NCBI RefSeq assembly: GCF_030272615.1 | Contig: NC_081413.1 | Span: 146,046,476 to 146,110,475, forward strand | Reading direction: 5' to 3' | Length of the DNA stretch: 64,000 nt | DNA from: Cryptomeria japonica | Taxonomy: Eukaryota > Streptophyta > Pinopsida > Cupressales > Cupressaceae | Shown: piece after piece, positions 22,600 through 34,170 of the stretch | How the letters are laid out: the number at the start of each line of letters is the position of its first letter | Position numbering within the stretch: the stretch's first letter is position 1 | The notes under the pieces: generated by a model | What the model was told of the DNA's origin: nothing | What the model saw: only the letters and a program-made list of their open reading frames with translations | Database searches by the model: none | Position numbers and translations under genes: made by a program

Positions 22600-23960
22600 T
22601 GTTGGCATATTGGCACTAATTTGTCATTGATTTCAATCGGTGGTGGTTGAGCATGAAGGATGGTGGCTTGTTTATGATGAAGAGGCAGAATGTTAAAAGT
22701 TGTCTCTCACCACTAGAAGTAAAGATGTGCAAATTGGTACTAGATTCTCTAGTGATTAACAAAAGGAGAACACTCTAGCCAAGGGTTTTATTGGAATATG
22801 TTTTTGAAACCTACTGTGGGCTGGTAGGTCATGTTTTGATTGGTATGATGCGATATGGAACTATGGTGGAAATTGTGTTGTGGTTGATGAAACAGATAAT
22901 TGTCATTAATGAAGGAACCACAAATTATGGGTTTGCATCAAACTAATTGTGGCTCGAGGAAGAAGGAATGACAGAGGAAGATCAGGGAGCAGTTGGCGCC
23001 TAGATCGAAGCAAGAAGATTAGATTGAAAGAATACCTCAAGAAGGAAACAACATAGATATTAATAGTATTTTGACAGATGTAGATCAAAATAATGGATCG
23101 TGTTTCCCTTATTTGGAAAATGTATTTTAAAAGGCATGGAAATGGTGAAGATGAATAGATGGACATCAAGGTGATCAGATTGTGTAGGATCTGATTGGAT
23201 TTGATCTACCTTGTAGATGGTGAGGAAACCCTAACCATCAAAATTTTGAATTGCATTTTGGTGGGAAATCACCTGATAAGAAATGAGAGCTCCAGACAGA
23301 AAAAGGGTTTTTTTTTTAACTATGAAGATTGTGGGGTGAAGAGAAGATAGAGGGAGCAAGGACAAGACTTAAGAAGGTGATCTGAGTAAGTTGCAAAGAG
23401 TGAGAGCAAGTAAACCGTGAGAGGATTCTAATGGCAGTATAATAGACAAGCAGTTGAACTTGACCGAAAAAGTGTAGAAGAACAGGTAGCATCCTGGTGA
23501 GATATAGTGTGTTGAGAGAGACACTTTGTAAAAGGGAGAGAAAGATAACAGAGTGTCATTTGATTCATGAGTTGCAGAATTCATTTGCAGCAAGAAGCCT
23601 TAGTTATATTTGAATAGTATTTCAATATACATCACCTAGTTGAAGCTTGGTGCAGGGGTTGGTGCTCCTTAGGTTGGTGCCCAAAATCTTTGTAAGTTGG
23701 CAGTTTACCTGTGAGGCTAGATTGGAGTAGTAGTCTCTAGCAACTCTTCTCACCAAGGTTTTTCCCATATTGGGTTTTTCTCATAAATCTAGTGTTGTGA
23801 ATCTCTTGAGTGTGAATGACTCTTTGTTTTCTCTCTTGCATTACCGGTATGAATGTTTAGTGGTTAAGTAAATAGTTGATTGTTAGGAATTGGATTGGTA
23901 GAGGCCGAGAGTTAGGAACCATTGATTCACCCCCCTCTCAGTGGTACTCTATGTTCAACA
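22600..23960 (+). repeat. 5' LTR of the complete copia element
   Basis: Starts TGTTGGCATATTGGCACTAA and ends CTCTATGTTCAACA. It matches 29308-30512 along its length. It carries about 140 bases near 23525-23665 that are missing from the 3' LTR. Near its end is the block CACCAAGGTTTTTCCCATAT (23751-23770), then TTGGGTTTTTC and the CACCCCCCTCTCAGTGG block, shared with the other copia LTRs here. Confidence 0.92.
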
Positions 23961-23962
23961 AT

Positions 23963-23976
23963 TAGTATCAAAGCCC
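23963..23976 (+). promoter_or_regulatory. Primer binding site, initiator-methionine tRNA type
   Basis: TAGTATCAAAGCCC lies two bases after the 5' LTR. It resembles TGGTATCAGAGCC, which is complementary to the 3' end of initiator tRNA-Met. The differences are G-to-A changes, in line with deamination on the opposite strand. Confidence 0.75.
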
Positions 23977-24025
23977 AGTTCCCAGTTATCTTTAAACCTT
24001 GGGTAGATTCTGGACTTTGAGCACA

Positions 24026-26042
24026 ATGCAAAGAAGTGAGTCTGCTTCCTCAAAAGTCCCTATGTTTGATGGATCCAACTATGCCTTCTGGGGTAGAAGA
24101 ATGGAGACCTATATTTCATCTCTTGGTTTTGATGTGTGGATGGCAGTTAGGAATGGGTATGTCATTCCCAATAATCCTCCCATTGATCTGGATGCAAAAA
24201 GGGAGTATGAGAATAATGCAAAGGCAAAACATGCCATCTTGAGTGGACTATCTGATAATGAATTTGTTGAATTCATGCACTATGTTTCAGCAAAGGAGAC
24301 ATGGGACAAATTGTAGAGGTTGTTTGAGGGAGATGCAAACGTCAAGGAAGCCAAGCTGCAAATATTGAGGAGCCAAATTGAAAGCATCAAAATGAAAGAC
24401 GATGAAAAGATTGCAGACTATCTTCACAGATTTGATGAAACTGTGAATACTATTAGAGGACTTGGAGAAGAGATCGCAGATGAGATTCTTGTCAAAAAGA
24501 TACTTAGATCTCTCACTCCCAAATATGATACTAAGGTGTCAGCCATAGAAGAAGCCAAGGATCTAAAGACTTTCATAATGGGTGAACTATTTGGCTCCCT
24601 GATAGCCTATGAGATGAGAACAATCGATGAAACTTCCACAACGAAAGAGGCAGCACTCAACATCACCAAAAAGGGGAAAGAAGTTGTTACTCATAAAGAA
24701 TCCAATGAAGACTCTGATGCTGAAGTAGCAAACTTTGTCAGGAAGCTCAAAAGAGGATCCGACCAGTACAAGGGAAAGCTACCACTTAAATGTTTCAACT
24801 ACAGGAAAGTAGGACACTTCGCTACAAGTCGTCCTCACAAAGAAGCTGGTGTGGATTAGTCAAGAGAGTTTAGAGGATCTTTTGGAAAAGACAAAGATAG
24901 GAATGACTATCGACAGCGAAGAAGAGACTACCAAAACCAAAACAACCTATATGCCATTGAGGATGACACAACATATGATGAAGATCTATTAGAAGATGAT
25001 GACCATGAGGAAGAAGAAGATATTGAGGCTGAAGTGGATTTGGAAAGTGCACTTGAAGAATTGAGTAAAACAAGAAGGGAACTCAAGAGGGTTAAGCTTG
25101 CTATAGTAGATGAACAAGATCTCTTGAAGCAGTCTCTGGAAGAATTTGGTCAAATAATATCTGACTTAAAATTGTAGCTAGAAGAAACTAAGAGGATCGA
25201 TGAAGCTACAACCCTTGACTTGACAAAGAAAGAAAAGGAGCATCAAGAGATGGGAGCAAAAATAATAAAGCTCAAAAAGGAGCTTGAATAAAGCAAGGAA
25301 GAAATAAAAACAAGAAGTAAGTATGAAGGCAACACTGAGGCTTTGGATAAGATGTTGAGCAAACAAAAGCAATCCAAAGACACCAGAGGTTTAGGCTTTA
25401 AAGTTGGTAAAGGTTCAACCCACAAAGATAAATTTGACAAAGAGATAATGTTCACCTCTTCAATTGAAGGTGAAGAAAAGAAGACATTCACTATAGACAA
25501 GGATACTAGCAAAAAGACATATGCAAATGCTGTTAGAAATCAACATCCAAACCGGTATGTAGAAATGAACTAGAGGCCATACTTCATGCATCAACATGTA
25601 GACCCAAGAAGGAATTCCAGAATTGACCAAGAAGGATTCACCAAATTCAATAACATGAATGGAAGACACCCCATGAGGAAGTTCCATTTAGGACCTACAC
25701 AGCCCAACCGGTATGTATTAGACTTTCATGGTTATTGTTACCGGTGTAATAAGTTTGGGCACAAAATAGCTGATTGTAGGTTAAATAATAAGCCTTCTAT
25801 GAATCATGAAAGTAGAACTTCATTTAATACACTTCGGGATATGGATATTGTCTACTATCAGTGCAATGAATTTGTACATAAGAGTTTTAATTGTAGGAAG
25901 AACAAATTGGTACCCTACAATAATTTTAAGGATGTTCCCTTCAATGAAAATATAAAATGCTATAACTGTCAAGAGTTTGGACACATAGAAAAGTTATGCA
26001 AAAACAAGAAGATCAAGAAAATCAAGGAAAAACCAAAATCAT
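24026..26042 (+). pseudogene. Copia gag with several zinc knuckles and a coiled-coil linker
   Basis: ATG at 24026 (MQRSES) is preferred to 23999 because the FDGSNYAFW-RRMETY block that follows is the normal gag start. The UBN2 region comes next: AKETWDKL, LFEGDANVKEAKLQIL, YLHRFDETVNTIRGLG and KKILRSLTPKYD. A first knuckle (CFNYRKVGHFATSRP) has lost two of its cysteines. A long acidic, Lys-rich coiled-coil linker covers about 24870-25500. Three further knuckle-like motifs follow: CYRCNKFGHKIADC, YQCNEFVHKSFNC (first Cys lost) and CYNCQEFGHIEKLC. In-frame stops occur at 24314, 24857, 25175, 25288 and 25571. The frame is lost at about 26040, just before protease. Confidence 0.85.
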
Positions 26043-26399
26043 GAACTGGTAACTGAACCTGACCTCAATATAGCAGCTAACAAGAAGGAAATCAAGCCAG
26101 TTTGGGTTGAGAAAGAAAAGGAAAAGGTTGAATTGAGTCTCATAGTGCAGACCGCCTTTGAAGATGAAAGTAAAAATATATGGGTGGTAGATAGTGGTTG
26201 CTCAAACCATATGATTGGTGACAAAAGGAAATTCATTAAACTTGAAGATTGGAATGGTGGATTGGTAAGGTTTGGAGATAATTCCTCCATCAAAATAAAG
26301 GGAAAAGGAACACTAAGAATTGATGGAAAACTGAAGGCACATGATGTATACTATATGGAAGGCCTCAAAGATAATCTACTAAGTGAGTCAGATGTGTGA
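26043..26399 (+). pseudogene. Copia aspartic protease
   Basis: In the frame 26133-26399 the block NIWVVDSGCSNHMIGDK holds the Asp-Ser-Gly active site. It is followed by FIKLEDWNGGLVRFGDNSS and the LKDNLLS block. The frame shifts at about 26375-26385: GLKDNLLS continues in the other frame as SQMCDKGYKFTF. Stops are absent in this stretch. The enzyme would cut the element polyprotein in a living copy. Confidence 0.85.
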
Positions 26400-27384
26400 C
26401 AAAGGTTACAAGTTCACCTTTGACTCAACTGGCTGCCAGATAAAGAAAGACAATATCAGTAAAGTTTTGGCTGAAGGAAAGAGAACTGATGAAAATGTTT
26501 ATAATCTGAAGGAATGTTATGAGTCCCAATGTATGTTAGGACAAGTTGATGAAAGTTGGTTGTGGCACAAAAGATTAGGCCACATAAATTTTGATAACTT
26601 AGTAGTAGTAAGAAAAAAGGAATGTGTGAGGAATATTCCACTCTTCATCAAACCAGCAAACACATTCTGTGATGAATGTGTAAAAGGTAAGCAAACAAAA
26701 GTGAGTTTCAGGACAAAGGAGCACAACACATCCAAGCCACTTGAAAATGTGCATACAGATCTATGTGGTCCAACTAGAACAAGAGCACTTGCCAGTGAAA
26801 GATACTTCATGCTCTTTATTGATGACTACTAAAGGATGACATGGGTCACTTTTCTACAAGATAAATCACAAGCATTTGAAAGATTTAAGATCTTTCAGAA
26901 GATGGTAGAAAAGGAAAGTGGGTACAAATTAAAATGCCTAAGATCAGACAGGGGTGGAGAGTTCACATCAAATGAAGTTGAAGATTATTGTGAAAAAAAT
27001 GGAATCAGAAGGCAATATTCTGCTCCTAGACCACCATAGCAAAATGGAGTGGTAGAAAGGAAGAACATGATAGTAAAAGAGATGACCAGAACCATATTGA
27101 ATGAGGCTAGTCTACCTGATACTTATTGGAAAGAAGTTGTGCATACTGTTACATACACTCTGAACCGTGTTCAATTAAGAACAAAGAAAAAGATGACACC
27201 TTATGAGGTATGGTATGACCAGAAGCCATCAGTCAAATATTTCAAAGTATTTGGAAGCAAGTGCTTCATTAAGAAATACATGGATGGTTTGGGAAGTTTT
27301 GACTCTAGGAGTGATGAAGGGATCTTCCTTGGTTACTCATATAACAATAAAGCCTACAAATTATACAATAAAAGACTAAGATGA
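26383..27384 (+). pseudogene. Copia GAG_pre-integrase and integrase
   Basis: LWHKRLGHINFDNL with C-x2-C (CDECVKGKQ) is the GAG_pre zinc domain. The integrase core follows with Asp in VHTDLCG, Asp in LRSDRGGEF and Glu in QNGVVERKN, so all three catalytic residues are still encoded. TYTLNRV, TPYEVWYDQKPSVKYFKVFGSKCF and DEGIFLGYS mark the end of integrase. Stops at IDDY-TAA (about 26828), RPP-TAG (about 27037) and KRLR-TGA (27382) interrupt one otherwise continuous frame. Confidence 0.88.
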
Positions 27385-29200
27385 GTTGTTGAAAGTGTGC
27401 ATGTAAGAGTTGATGAAGATATGCACAGAGGTTCTCAACCATAGGTTAATCAGTATGATGACTCTGGTGATTAATATTATGAATCTTAGATAGAAACTAA
27501 ACTAGAGGTAGCATCCCGGAAGGTTCCCAACCAGTATGTACAGTTGAATCACTCGAAAGAGAAAATTCTTGGGAATAAGAATGATGGTGTGTAGACTAGA
27601 AGAAGACTTTCCCAGAATGATGGACAAGTCAACCTATGCCTCATGATTGAAGTTGAACCTATAACTTTCATTAAGGCTAGCAAGAGACAAGAATGGATGG
27701 ATGCAATGGAAGAAGAACTGCACTAGATTGAGAAGAACAAGACTTGGGAGTTAGTCCCTAGACCAGAAGACAAGAATATCATTGGTACAAAGTGGGTCTA
27801 CTGAAACAAAATGAATAAAGAAGGTAAAATTGCAAGGCATAAAGCTAGACTAGTGTGGAAAGAATACTCTCAAGTAGAGGAGATTGACTTTGAAGAAAAA
27901 TTGGCACCAGTGGCTAGACTAGAAGCAATCAGAATGTTTCTAGCTTACTCTGCCTACAAGGGCTATAAAGTATACCAAATGGATGTAAAATCTGATTTTC
28001 TTAATGGAAATTTAGAAGAAGAAGTATACATGGAGCAACCGGAAAGGATTTCTATTGCATGATGATGAGACATTTGTGTGTCAGTTAAAGAAGGCTTTGT
28101 ATGGTTTGAAGCAAGCTTCTAGAGCATGGTACTAAATATTAGATCAATATCTGAAGGAGAAAGGATTCAAAAAGGGAAGTGCTAACAGTAATTTGTACAT
28201 AAGGAAAGATGGGAATCACATGATTATTGTGGTTGTGTATGTAGATGACATCATCTTTGGAGGCAACAAGGATACTCTCTGCAAAGAGTTTGCTGATCAG
28301 ATGTAGTCAAAATTTGAGATGTCAATGCTTGGTGAATTGACTTCCTTCCTTGGTTTGTAGATATTATAGAAAGATAAAGGAATCTTTATCTCACAGGTCA
28401 TGTATGCAAAGGAGATGCTGAAGAAATTTCAATTGGAAGATTGCAAACCAGTAAGTACTCCTATGGTGATAGGCAGTAAATTGAGTAAGAATGATGAATC
28501 ACCAGTAGTAGATCAAACTTTGTACAGATCCATGATAGGCAGTCTACTATACCTAACTGCTTCAAGACCAGATATAGTTCAAGTAGTATGCATGGTAGCC
28601 AGATTCCAAGCTGCACCAAAGCAGTCACACATGAATGTTGTTAGCAGAATTTTTAGGTACCTACAAGGAACTCTTAGATATGGTTTGTGGTATCCTAAAC
28701 AGGGAGATTTTATCTTGGAAGCATACACTGATGCTCATTGGGCAAGATGCATTGATGATAGAAAGAGTACAAGTGGTGGTGCATTCTTTCTAGGTTACCG
28801 TTTGGTCTCTTGGCATAGCAAGAAGCAAGACTTAGTCTCCTTATCTATTGCTGAAGCTGAGTACATTGTTGCTGCTACACGCTGCTCTCAAGTGCTATGG
28901 ATGGAGTAGACTCTCAAAGATATACAGGTAGACATCACTGAACCTATTCTCATACGGTGTGACAATTCAAGTGCAATCAACATAGCAAAGAATCCAGTCA
29001 TGCATTCTCGAACAAAACACATTGCAATCAAATATCACTTCCTTAGAGAGAAGGTTGAAGGATAGGAGGTAAGAATGGATTATGTTCCTACTGGTGAACA
29101 AGTAGCAGACAGGTTCACCAAACCATTACCAATCAACACTTTTGAGTACCTCTGACACAAGCTGGGCATTGTATCATCTCCCTAGGAAGTTTTAATGTAA
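27385..29200 (+). pseudogene. Copia reverse transcriptase and RNase H
   Basis: The RVT_2 blocks run in order: [82 protein letters not shown] and VYVDDIIFGGNKD. The YVDD catalytic motif (about 28237-28248) is intact. One frame break lies at about 28050, after MEQPE. RNase H follows: YAKEMLKKF, STPMV, LYRSMIGSLLYLTASRPDI, RIFRYLQGT, AYTDAHWARC, KSTSGGAFFLG and SLSIAEAEYI. The terminal REKVEG, TGEQVADRFTKPLP block ends the protein at TAA 29198-29200. Roughly ten stops occur, most TAG for CAG. Confidence 0.88.
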
Positions 29201-29291
29201 CTCAAGGGGAGTGCAAAAGTACCCTTTGTCATTTATGTCAAAGGGGGAGAAATGTACAAGTATGGAGTGGACTGTGAGAAGTTGACATCAA

Positions 29292-29307
29292 TGCCAAAGG
29301 GGGAGAT
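29292..29307 (+). promoter_or_regulatory. Polypurine tract of the complete copia element
   Basis: ATGCCAAAGGGGGAGAT lies against the 3' LTR start TGTTGGC. A second purine block (TCAAAGGGGGAGAAATG) lies about 60 bases upstream at 29239-29255, a doubling also seen near the other copia ends in this window. Confidence 0.8.
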
Positions 29308-30512
29308 TGTTGGCATATTGGCACTAAGTTATCATTGATGTCAACCGATGGTGGCTTGTTTATGATGAAGAGGCAGAATGATAAAATTTGTCTCTCACCA
29401 GTGGAAGTGAAGACATGCAAAATGGTACCCGATGCTCTACCAATTAACATAATGAGAACACTCTAGCCAAAGGTTTTACCATAATGTGTTTGCAAGACTG
29501 ACTGCGGGTTGGTAGACCATGTCTTAATTGGTGTGATGCGATATGGAACTAAGGTGGTAAGTGTGTTGTGGTTGATGAAATAGATAATCACCATTAATGA
29601 AGGAGCCACAAATCATGGGTTTACATCAGACTGATTGTGGCTTGAGGAAGAAGGAATGATAGAGGAAGATCAGGGAGCAGTTGACACCTGGATCGAAGCA
29701 ATAAGATCAGATTGAAATAATACCTCGAGAAGGAAAGAATAGAGATATTAATAGCAGTTTGACAGATGTAGATCAAAATAATGGATTGTGTTTCACTTGT
29801 CTGCAAAACATGTTTAAAAGGTGCAGAAATGGCGAAGATGAATAGATGGACATCAAGGTGATTAGATCATGTAGGATCTGATTGGATTTGATCTACCTTG
29901 TAGATGGTGAGGGAACCCTAACCATCAAAATTTTGAATTGGATTTTGGCAGGAAATTACCTGATAAGAAATGAGAGCTCTAGACAGAAAAAGGTTTTTTT
30001 TTTACTGTGAAGATTGTGGGGTGAAGAGAAGATAGAGGGAGCAAGGAGAAGACTTAAGCAGGTGATCTGAATAAGTTGCAGAGAGTGAGAGCAAGTAAAC
30101 AGGTGAGAGAATTCTACTGATAGTATAATAGACAGGTAGTTGAACTTGACCGGCAAGGTGTGGAAGAACAGGTAGCATCGTAGTGTGATATAATGTGTCG
30201 AGAGAAAAGTTGGTGCTCCTTGGGTTGGTGTCCAAAATATTTGTAAGTTGGCAAGTTACCTGTGAGGCTAGATTGGAGTAGTAGTCTCACGCAACTCTTC
30301 TCACCGAGGTTTTTCCCATATTAGGTTTTCCTCATAAATCTGGTGTTGTGAATCTCTTGAGTGTGAATGATCTCTTTGTTTTCTCTCTTGCATTACCGGT
30401 ATGATTGTTTAGTGGTTAAATAAATAGTTGATTGTCAGGAATTGGATTGGTAAAGATTGAGAGTTAGGAACCACTGATTCACCCACCTCTTAGTGGTACT
30501 CTATGTTCAATA
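29308..30512 (+). repeat. 3' LTR of the complete copia element
   Basis: Starts TGTTGGCATATTGGCACTAA and ends CTATGTTCAATA. The final CA has become TA. Relative to the 5' LTR it lacks about 140 bases around 30205, between GTGTCGAGAGA and AAAGTTGGTG, plus a small part near its start. Substitutions are frequent, so the two LTRs have had a long time to diverge. Confidence 0.92.
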
Positions 30513-31321
30513 GGATCTATGTGATCACCATATTGATCTATAAACACCCTCTTAAAATCAGCAAAGCATTTGATGGACAAATCAATTAAACTTTTGTACC
30601 ATTCTCAAGAATCATCAGTAAGTGACTACATGAATAACTTCATGAACACATCCTTGTTCTCTACTTCAAAGTTGTCCATTATATTATGGAATTATTTAAT
30701 GTGATCTTCACCAATGACCACATTGTTTCCTGAGAATTTAGGCAATACATTTTTAAACTCATTGCTTGTTACATTAGGATACTCTTGAATCCTTGTGAAA
30801 TCAATTTTCCTATATCTATCAAAATGCATAGTTCTACTAGAAAATTGATTATCGGGTTGGTTTGGGATTTGTTGTTGTTGTTGTTGTTGTTGCATATTCC
30901 CTTGACGGAATTGCACTTGTGGAATTTGGATAAACTATTGTTGTTGATTTAAATGTTGTAGAGGTATTGTGGTACTGCCGATATTGGTTCACTAAGTGCT
31001 CGTGATATTGCAAATACTACAAGTAATATTGATATGAGTTACTTCATCCCATATGATTGTTAAAGAAAAACTATGGAGGAGGGGGAATGTACCCATAATT
31101 GGGTCTATTAAACTAATTTTGAAAGTTGTACTAGTTTTGCAAGTTGTATTCTTATTGTTGGGTATTTTGTTGTTCGCTAGTCCTTTCTTGACCAGTGAGG
31201 ACATGTTGGGTGCTTGCAGGGGGGAACTAACACTTGCAAAAATAGATGAAATGTTAGGAATTTCATTAGTCCAAGCATATGATGTTGGCATGGTACTCTT
31301 TGCAGAACTACAAACATTTAT
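30513..31321 (-). pseudogene. gag copy 2, N-terminal half
   Basis: Blocks matching gag1 include FSSRTMHFDRYR, YPNVTSNEFKNVLPKFSGNN, GEDHIK and then W-YKSLIDLS, CFADFKRVF and DQYGD at the copia junction. The most N-terminal part is Gln/Asn-rich with a run of CAA codons (about 30875-30895). It has several TAG codons in place of glutamine. The 201-codon frame at 30992-31597 uses another frame and runs into the LTR at 31322. The frame continues at 22599 after the copia element. Confidence 0.75.
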
Positions 31322-32229
31322 TGTTGGAATCCAAGAACACTGAGAGGGGGGGTGAATCAATGTTCTATTGGTAAATGAATTTCTGAACTTATTGCATATG
31401 AACCGGTTCATAGTAAATAGAATTAAAGTGCATACAAAAATATCACATAAAGAAGCACAACCATAACACCAATATTTATACGTGGAAAACCCTGCAAAGG
31501 GAAAAAAAAGGGTGGGGCTGATACCCATAATATCTATATACTTGATCAAGGTATACAAATATTGCATAGAGGGGATTACACAGGCAATCAGTCTCACCGC
31601 CTAGAGCTCACTACTCAAACAAAAGTTTCACTGACTTACACAACATTATACAATGATTACAAACAAAAATGAACTTAGAGAGTTCATGTAACCATGATGG
31701 ATAAGTTACATTTAACACTTTGTCGACCCTCTATGAACCGGTTTGCTAATACTTTGTTCTACCCTGTTCTACTATCGGTTGGAACTATGCACGTGAAACT
31801 ACACACAAAAGCTTTTAATCACTAATAAAATCACATACCATCAATCTCTAATTGATTTGCATCCAAAATCGCATCACTATTAACATTGAATCCATCGCTA
31901 AAAAGATCTCCCTTAAATACTCTTTAACCTTTCATCATGTTGGCCTCAATGAGAAAAATAAACATGTCAAATCCCAGATCATAACATGAGATATGAATTA
32001 TCCGATGATCATGTTTATGTCAGCCTTCACATGCTACCATGAATTCCTTCAAATATATTACTGAGGTCACAAAATATCTTAATCAGGTCCTATACTTAAC
32101 TGGGTTCCAAATTACACGTTATCAGTACCAAGACTAACTAGTTATTAGGAATAAAGCATAGTGTATATACCAGTTGACCCAATCAATGCAAAATGATAAG
32201 ACAACAAATCCAGAAGAGAATTATCAACA
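31322..32229 (-). repeat. Solo or isolated copia-type LTR
   Basis: On plus it starts TGTTGGAATCC followed by ACTGAGAGGGGGGGTGAATC, and ends TTATCAACA. On minus the start TGTTGATAATTC... parallels the starts of the other copia LTRs here. It carries the GTGGAAAACCC...GGGAAAAAA block at about 31480-31510. Neither a primer site nor a polypurine tract adjoins it. The 5-base flanks (TTTAT left, TGTGA right) do not match, so the flanking DNA has been rearranged or the right end is misplaced. Confidence 0.55.
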
Positions 32230-32260
32230 TGTGAAGATGAGATGCCATTTGTGACAACCT

Positions 32261-33957
32261 TGTTAATCCTATGAGGATTCAGTTAATACTGAGAGGGGGG
32301 GGAATAAGTATTAATACCAATTGAAACTTTTAAACCAAAAACAAACTTTTACTAGATCTGAAATCATTTATCAGATTTGCTAACACAACAATTAAATCAT
32401 TTATCAGTTCTTTCACCACTAAAGAAATCGTATAACTTTGATCATTTACCAATTCATTATCTTCATCTTTCAAATCAAACACTTTCTCTAACAACTCTTA
32501 TCAATACTGGTAACCTTTAATAAACCTCTAATAAAACATCATCATCGGTGTACTAAAAAATATTGCATGAAATGTAACATAAACAAGAACATCACATGAA
32601 AAGCATTCCACACATGAACACCATAATTTTTGATGTGGAAACCCAAATAGGGAAAAAAAATGGTCGGAGTTGGCACCCACAAATATTTGTACTCTTTTGA
32701 AGTATGCCCTATTAGGAGCTTACAATATGCCCTATTAGGAGAAAACCCTATTAGGAGTCACCAAGTTAAGGGATTTGCCTAACAGCCTGATTAGGAGCTT
32801 GATGATCTGTTAGGATCAACTTTGTGAGAGGATTTAACACTCTTTTGAGAGCTTCCCTCTTAGGGGACTTAAGTGTTTAAGGCATGTTAGGACCTACCTA
32901 GTTAAGGGATTTAACCTATTGCAATTGTTAGGGAACAACAATGAAAAAGTGATCTGTTACTTACACTTCTTAGCTTGCTAAATCAAATCCAGTTATGCTC
33001 AATACTTTTCAACTCTCAGGCCGATCTCACACTTCACTTGGATGGCTCAGTACATTCTCTTAAGACCATCGGCATGATAAACATCAACTTTGTCATCCTA
33101 AATAGCCATCTCAACTAGGTCAACCACTAAGCCCTAATTACATCATGAAATTACAATGCAAATCATAAGAGATCATCTCAAATCAATATACAGATCATTA
33201 TATCAAATTACAATGCAACATCAATTGTTGGTTGATCATAACCCATCAAGAAAATCTGATCTATATCAAAGTCAAAGTCTTAAAACACTCTACTAAGCAT
33301 TTCATTATTTCCCAAGAAATTCTTCCTTGAATCATGTCAAAACAACAATCAAATCATTTCACATGATTGTGTCATGTTACCACCTTCATGTAGACTTGTC
33401 ATCGATCACCGTCATAAAAAAAATCATTATCAGTTTGATGATTTCTTTACTAGTCTTAAACCCTACTAAAAACTTAGCAAAACTTCATCAAAATTTTTGA
33501 AACATGCCATTCAGAAGTCACCACAAGTTCTAGTTCTAGTCAGATACTCCTTTCCATGATACAAGCTCACCATCCAAACCGCAAATCACCAATCATCATC
33601 GATCATCCAATTCAATCAAAACATCTATGCTTTACTGGTTAAAGTCATATTTCATAGACTTCAATTCTCTGCTGATAAAACCTGTCTTCTGGTAAACCAA
33701 ATCACTTAGATAACAAATCAAAACATCACAAACATTAGTAATCATCATTTGACATCAGTTACCATTAGTGACAACACAAATAACTGATCAAGTCATCGAA
33801 TCACAAAATCTTAATCTCTTCATCACAAATAGTCTTCTATCCTTTACCGGTGCAGTCATCAGTCTTCAACTGCATCACCTCATCCGTATTAGTTATGCCA
33901 AATGCCAACAAACCTTAAATGCAATTTACTTAACTGGATGAGTGTCAATTACCAACA
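32261..33957 (-). repeat. 3' LTR of the ORFy-bearing element
   Basis: The right boundary is firm: plus ...ATTACCAACA is followed by a polypurine tract (minus). The left boundary is taken at TGTTAATCC, 26 bases before the ACTGAGAGGGGGGGG block, by analogy with the other copia LTRs. The GTGGAAACCC...GGGAAAAAAA block is at about 32630-32660. At about 32700-32950 are many copies of short words such as TTAGGAG, CCTATTAGGAG and GTTAAGGGATTT. No matching second LTR is seen in the window. Confidence 0.65.
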
Positions 33958-33975
33958 ATCTCCCCCTTTGGCATT
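33958..33975 (-). promoter_or_regulatory. Polypurine tract of the ORFy element
   Basis: The minus strand reads TCAATGCCAAAGGGGGAGAT, directly upstream of LTR start TGTTGG. The same sequence pattern stands before the 3' LTR of the complete copia element. Between here and the ORFy stop (33976-34170) are two more C-rich plus-strand blocks (about 34062 and 34097) of the same type. Confidence 0.75.
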
Positions 33976-34170
33976 GATGACAAGACTGATGTGAAAAATG
34001 ATACCATCTCTGAATTTGTTCCCCCTGACCTGTACACTCATGCTATATACATCTGATATACTCCCCCTAAGCTTTATATACATTTTTCACTCTATTCTTC
34101 CCCCTTTGACATCAATGACAAAGAGGGGTGCCCACCAAAAGTGTTGTATAGATATATACACATACTAGTT

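Larger units (their letters stand above)
22600..30512 (+). mobile_element. Complete Ty1/copia retrotransposon inserted in gag2
   Basis: Both LTRs, primer site, gag, protease, integrase, reverse transcriptase, RNase H and polypurine tract are present in Ty1/copia order. The 5-base target duplication is GGATC at 22595-22599 and 30513-30517. Removing the element and one GGATC restores the minus-strand gag2 frame across the junction (…DQYGDHIDPTFSL), aligning with gag1 EKYGDKTNVSFML. The 5' LTR is 1361 bp and the 3' LTR 1205 bp, with visible divergence and deletions, so the insertion is old. The coding region has three frame breaks (about 26040, 26380 and 28050) and many stops, mostly TAG in place of CAG. 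Confidence 0.93.

Noticed and set aside
23963-23976. Initiator tRNA-Met-like sequences considered as tRNA genes (also 41275-41288)
   Set aside because: Only the 12-14 base primer-site complement is present, directly after an LTR; no cloverleaf can be formed.
25178-25687. Hydrophobic minus-strand frames
   Set aside because: Antisense shadows of the Lys/Glu-rich copia gag linker.
30992-31597. 201-codon minus frame
   Set aside because: It runs across the LTR/gag2 boundary at 31322 and its gag part is in a different frame from the gag similarity.
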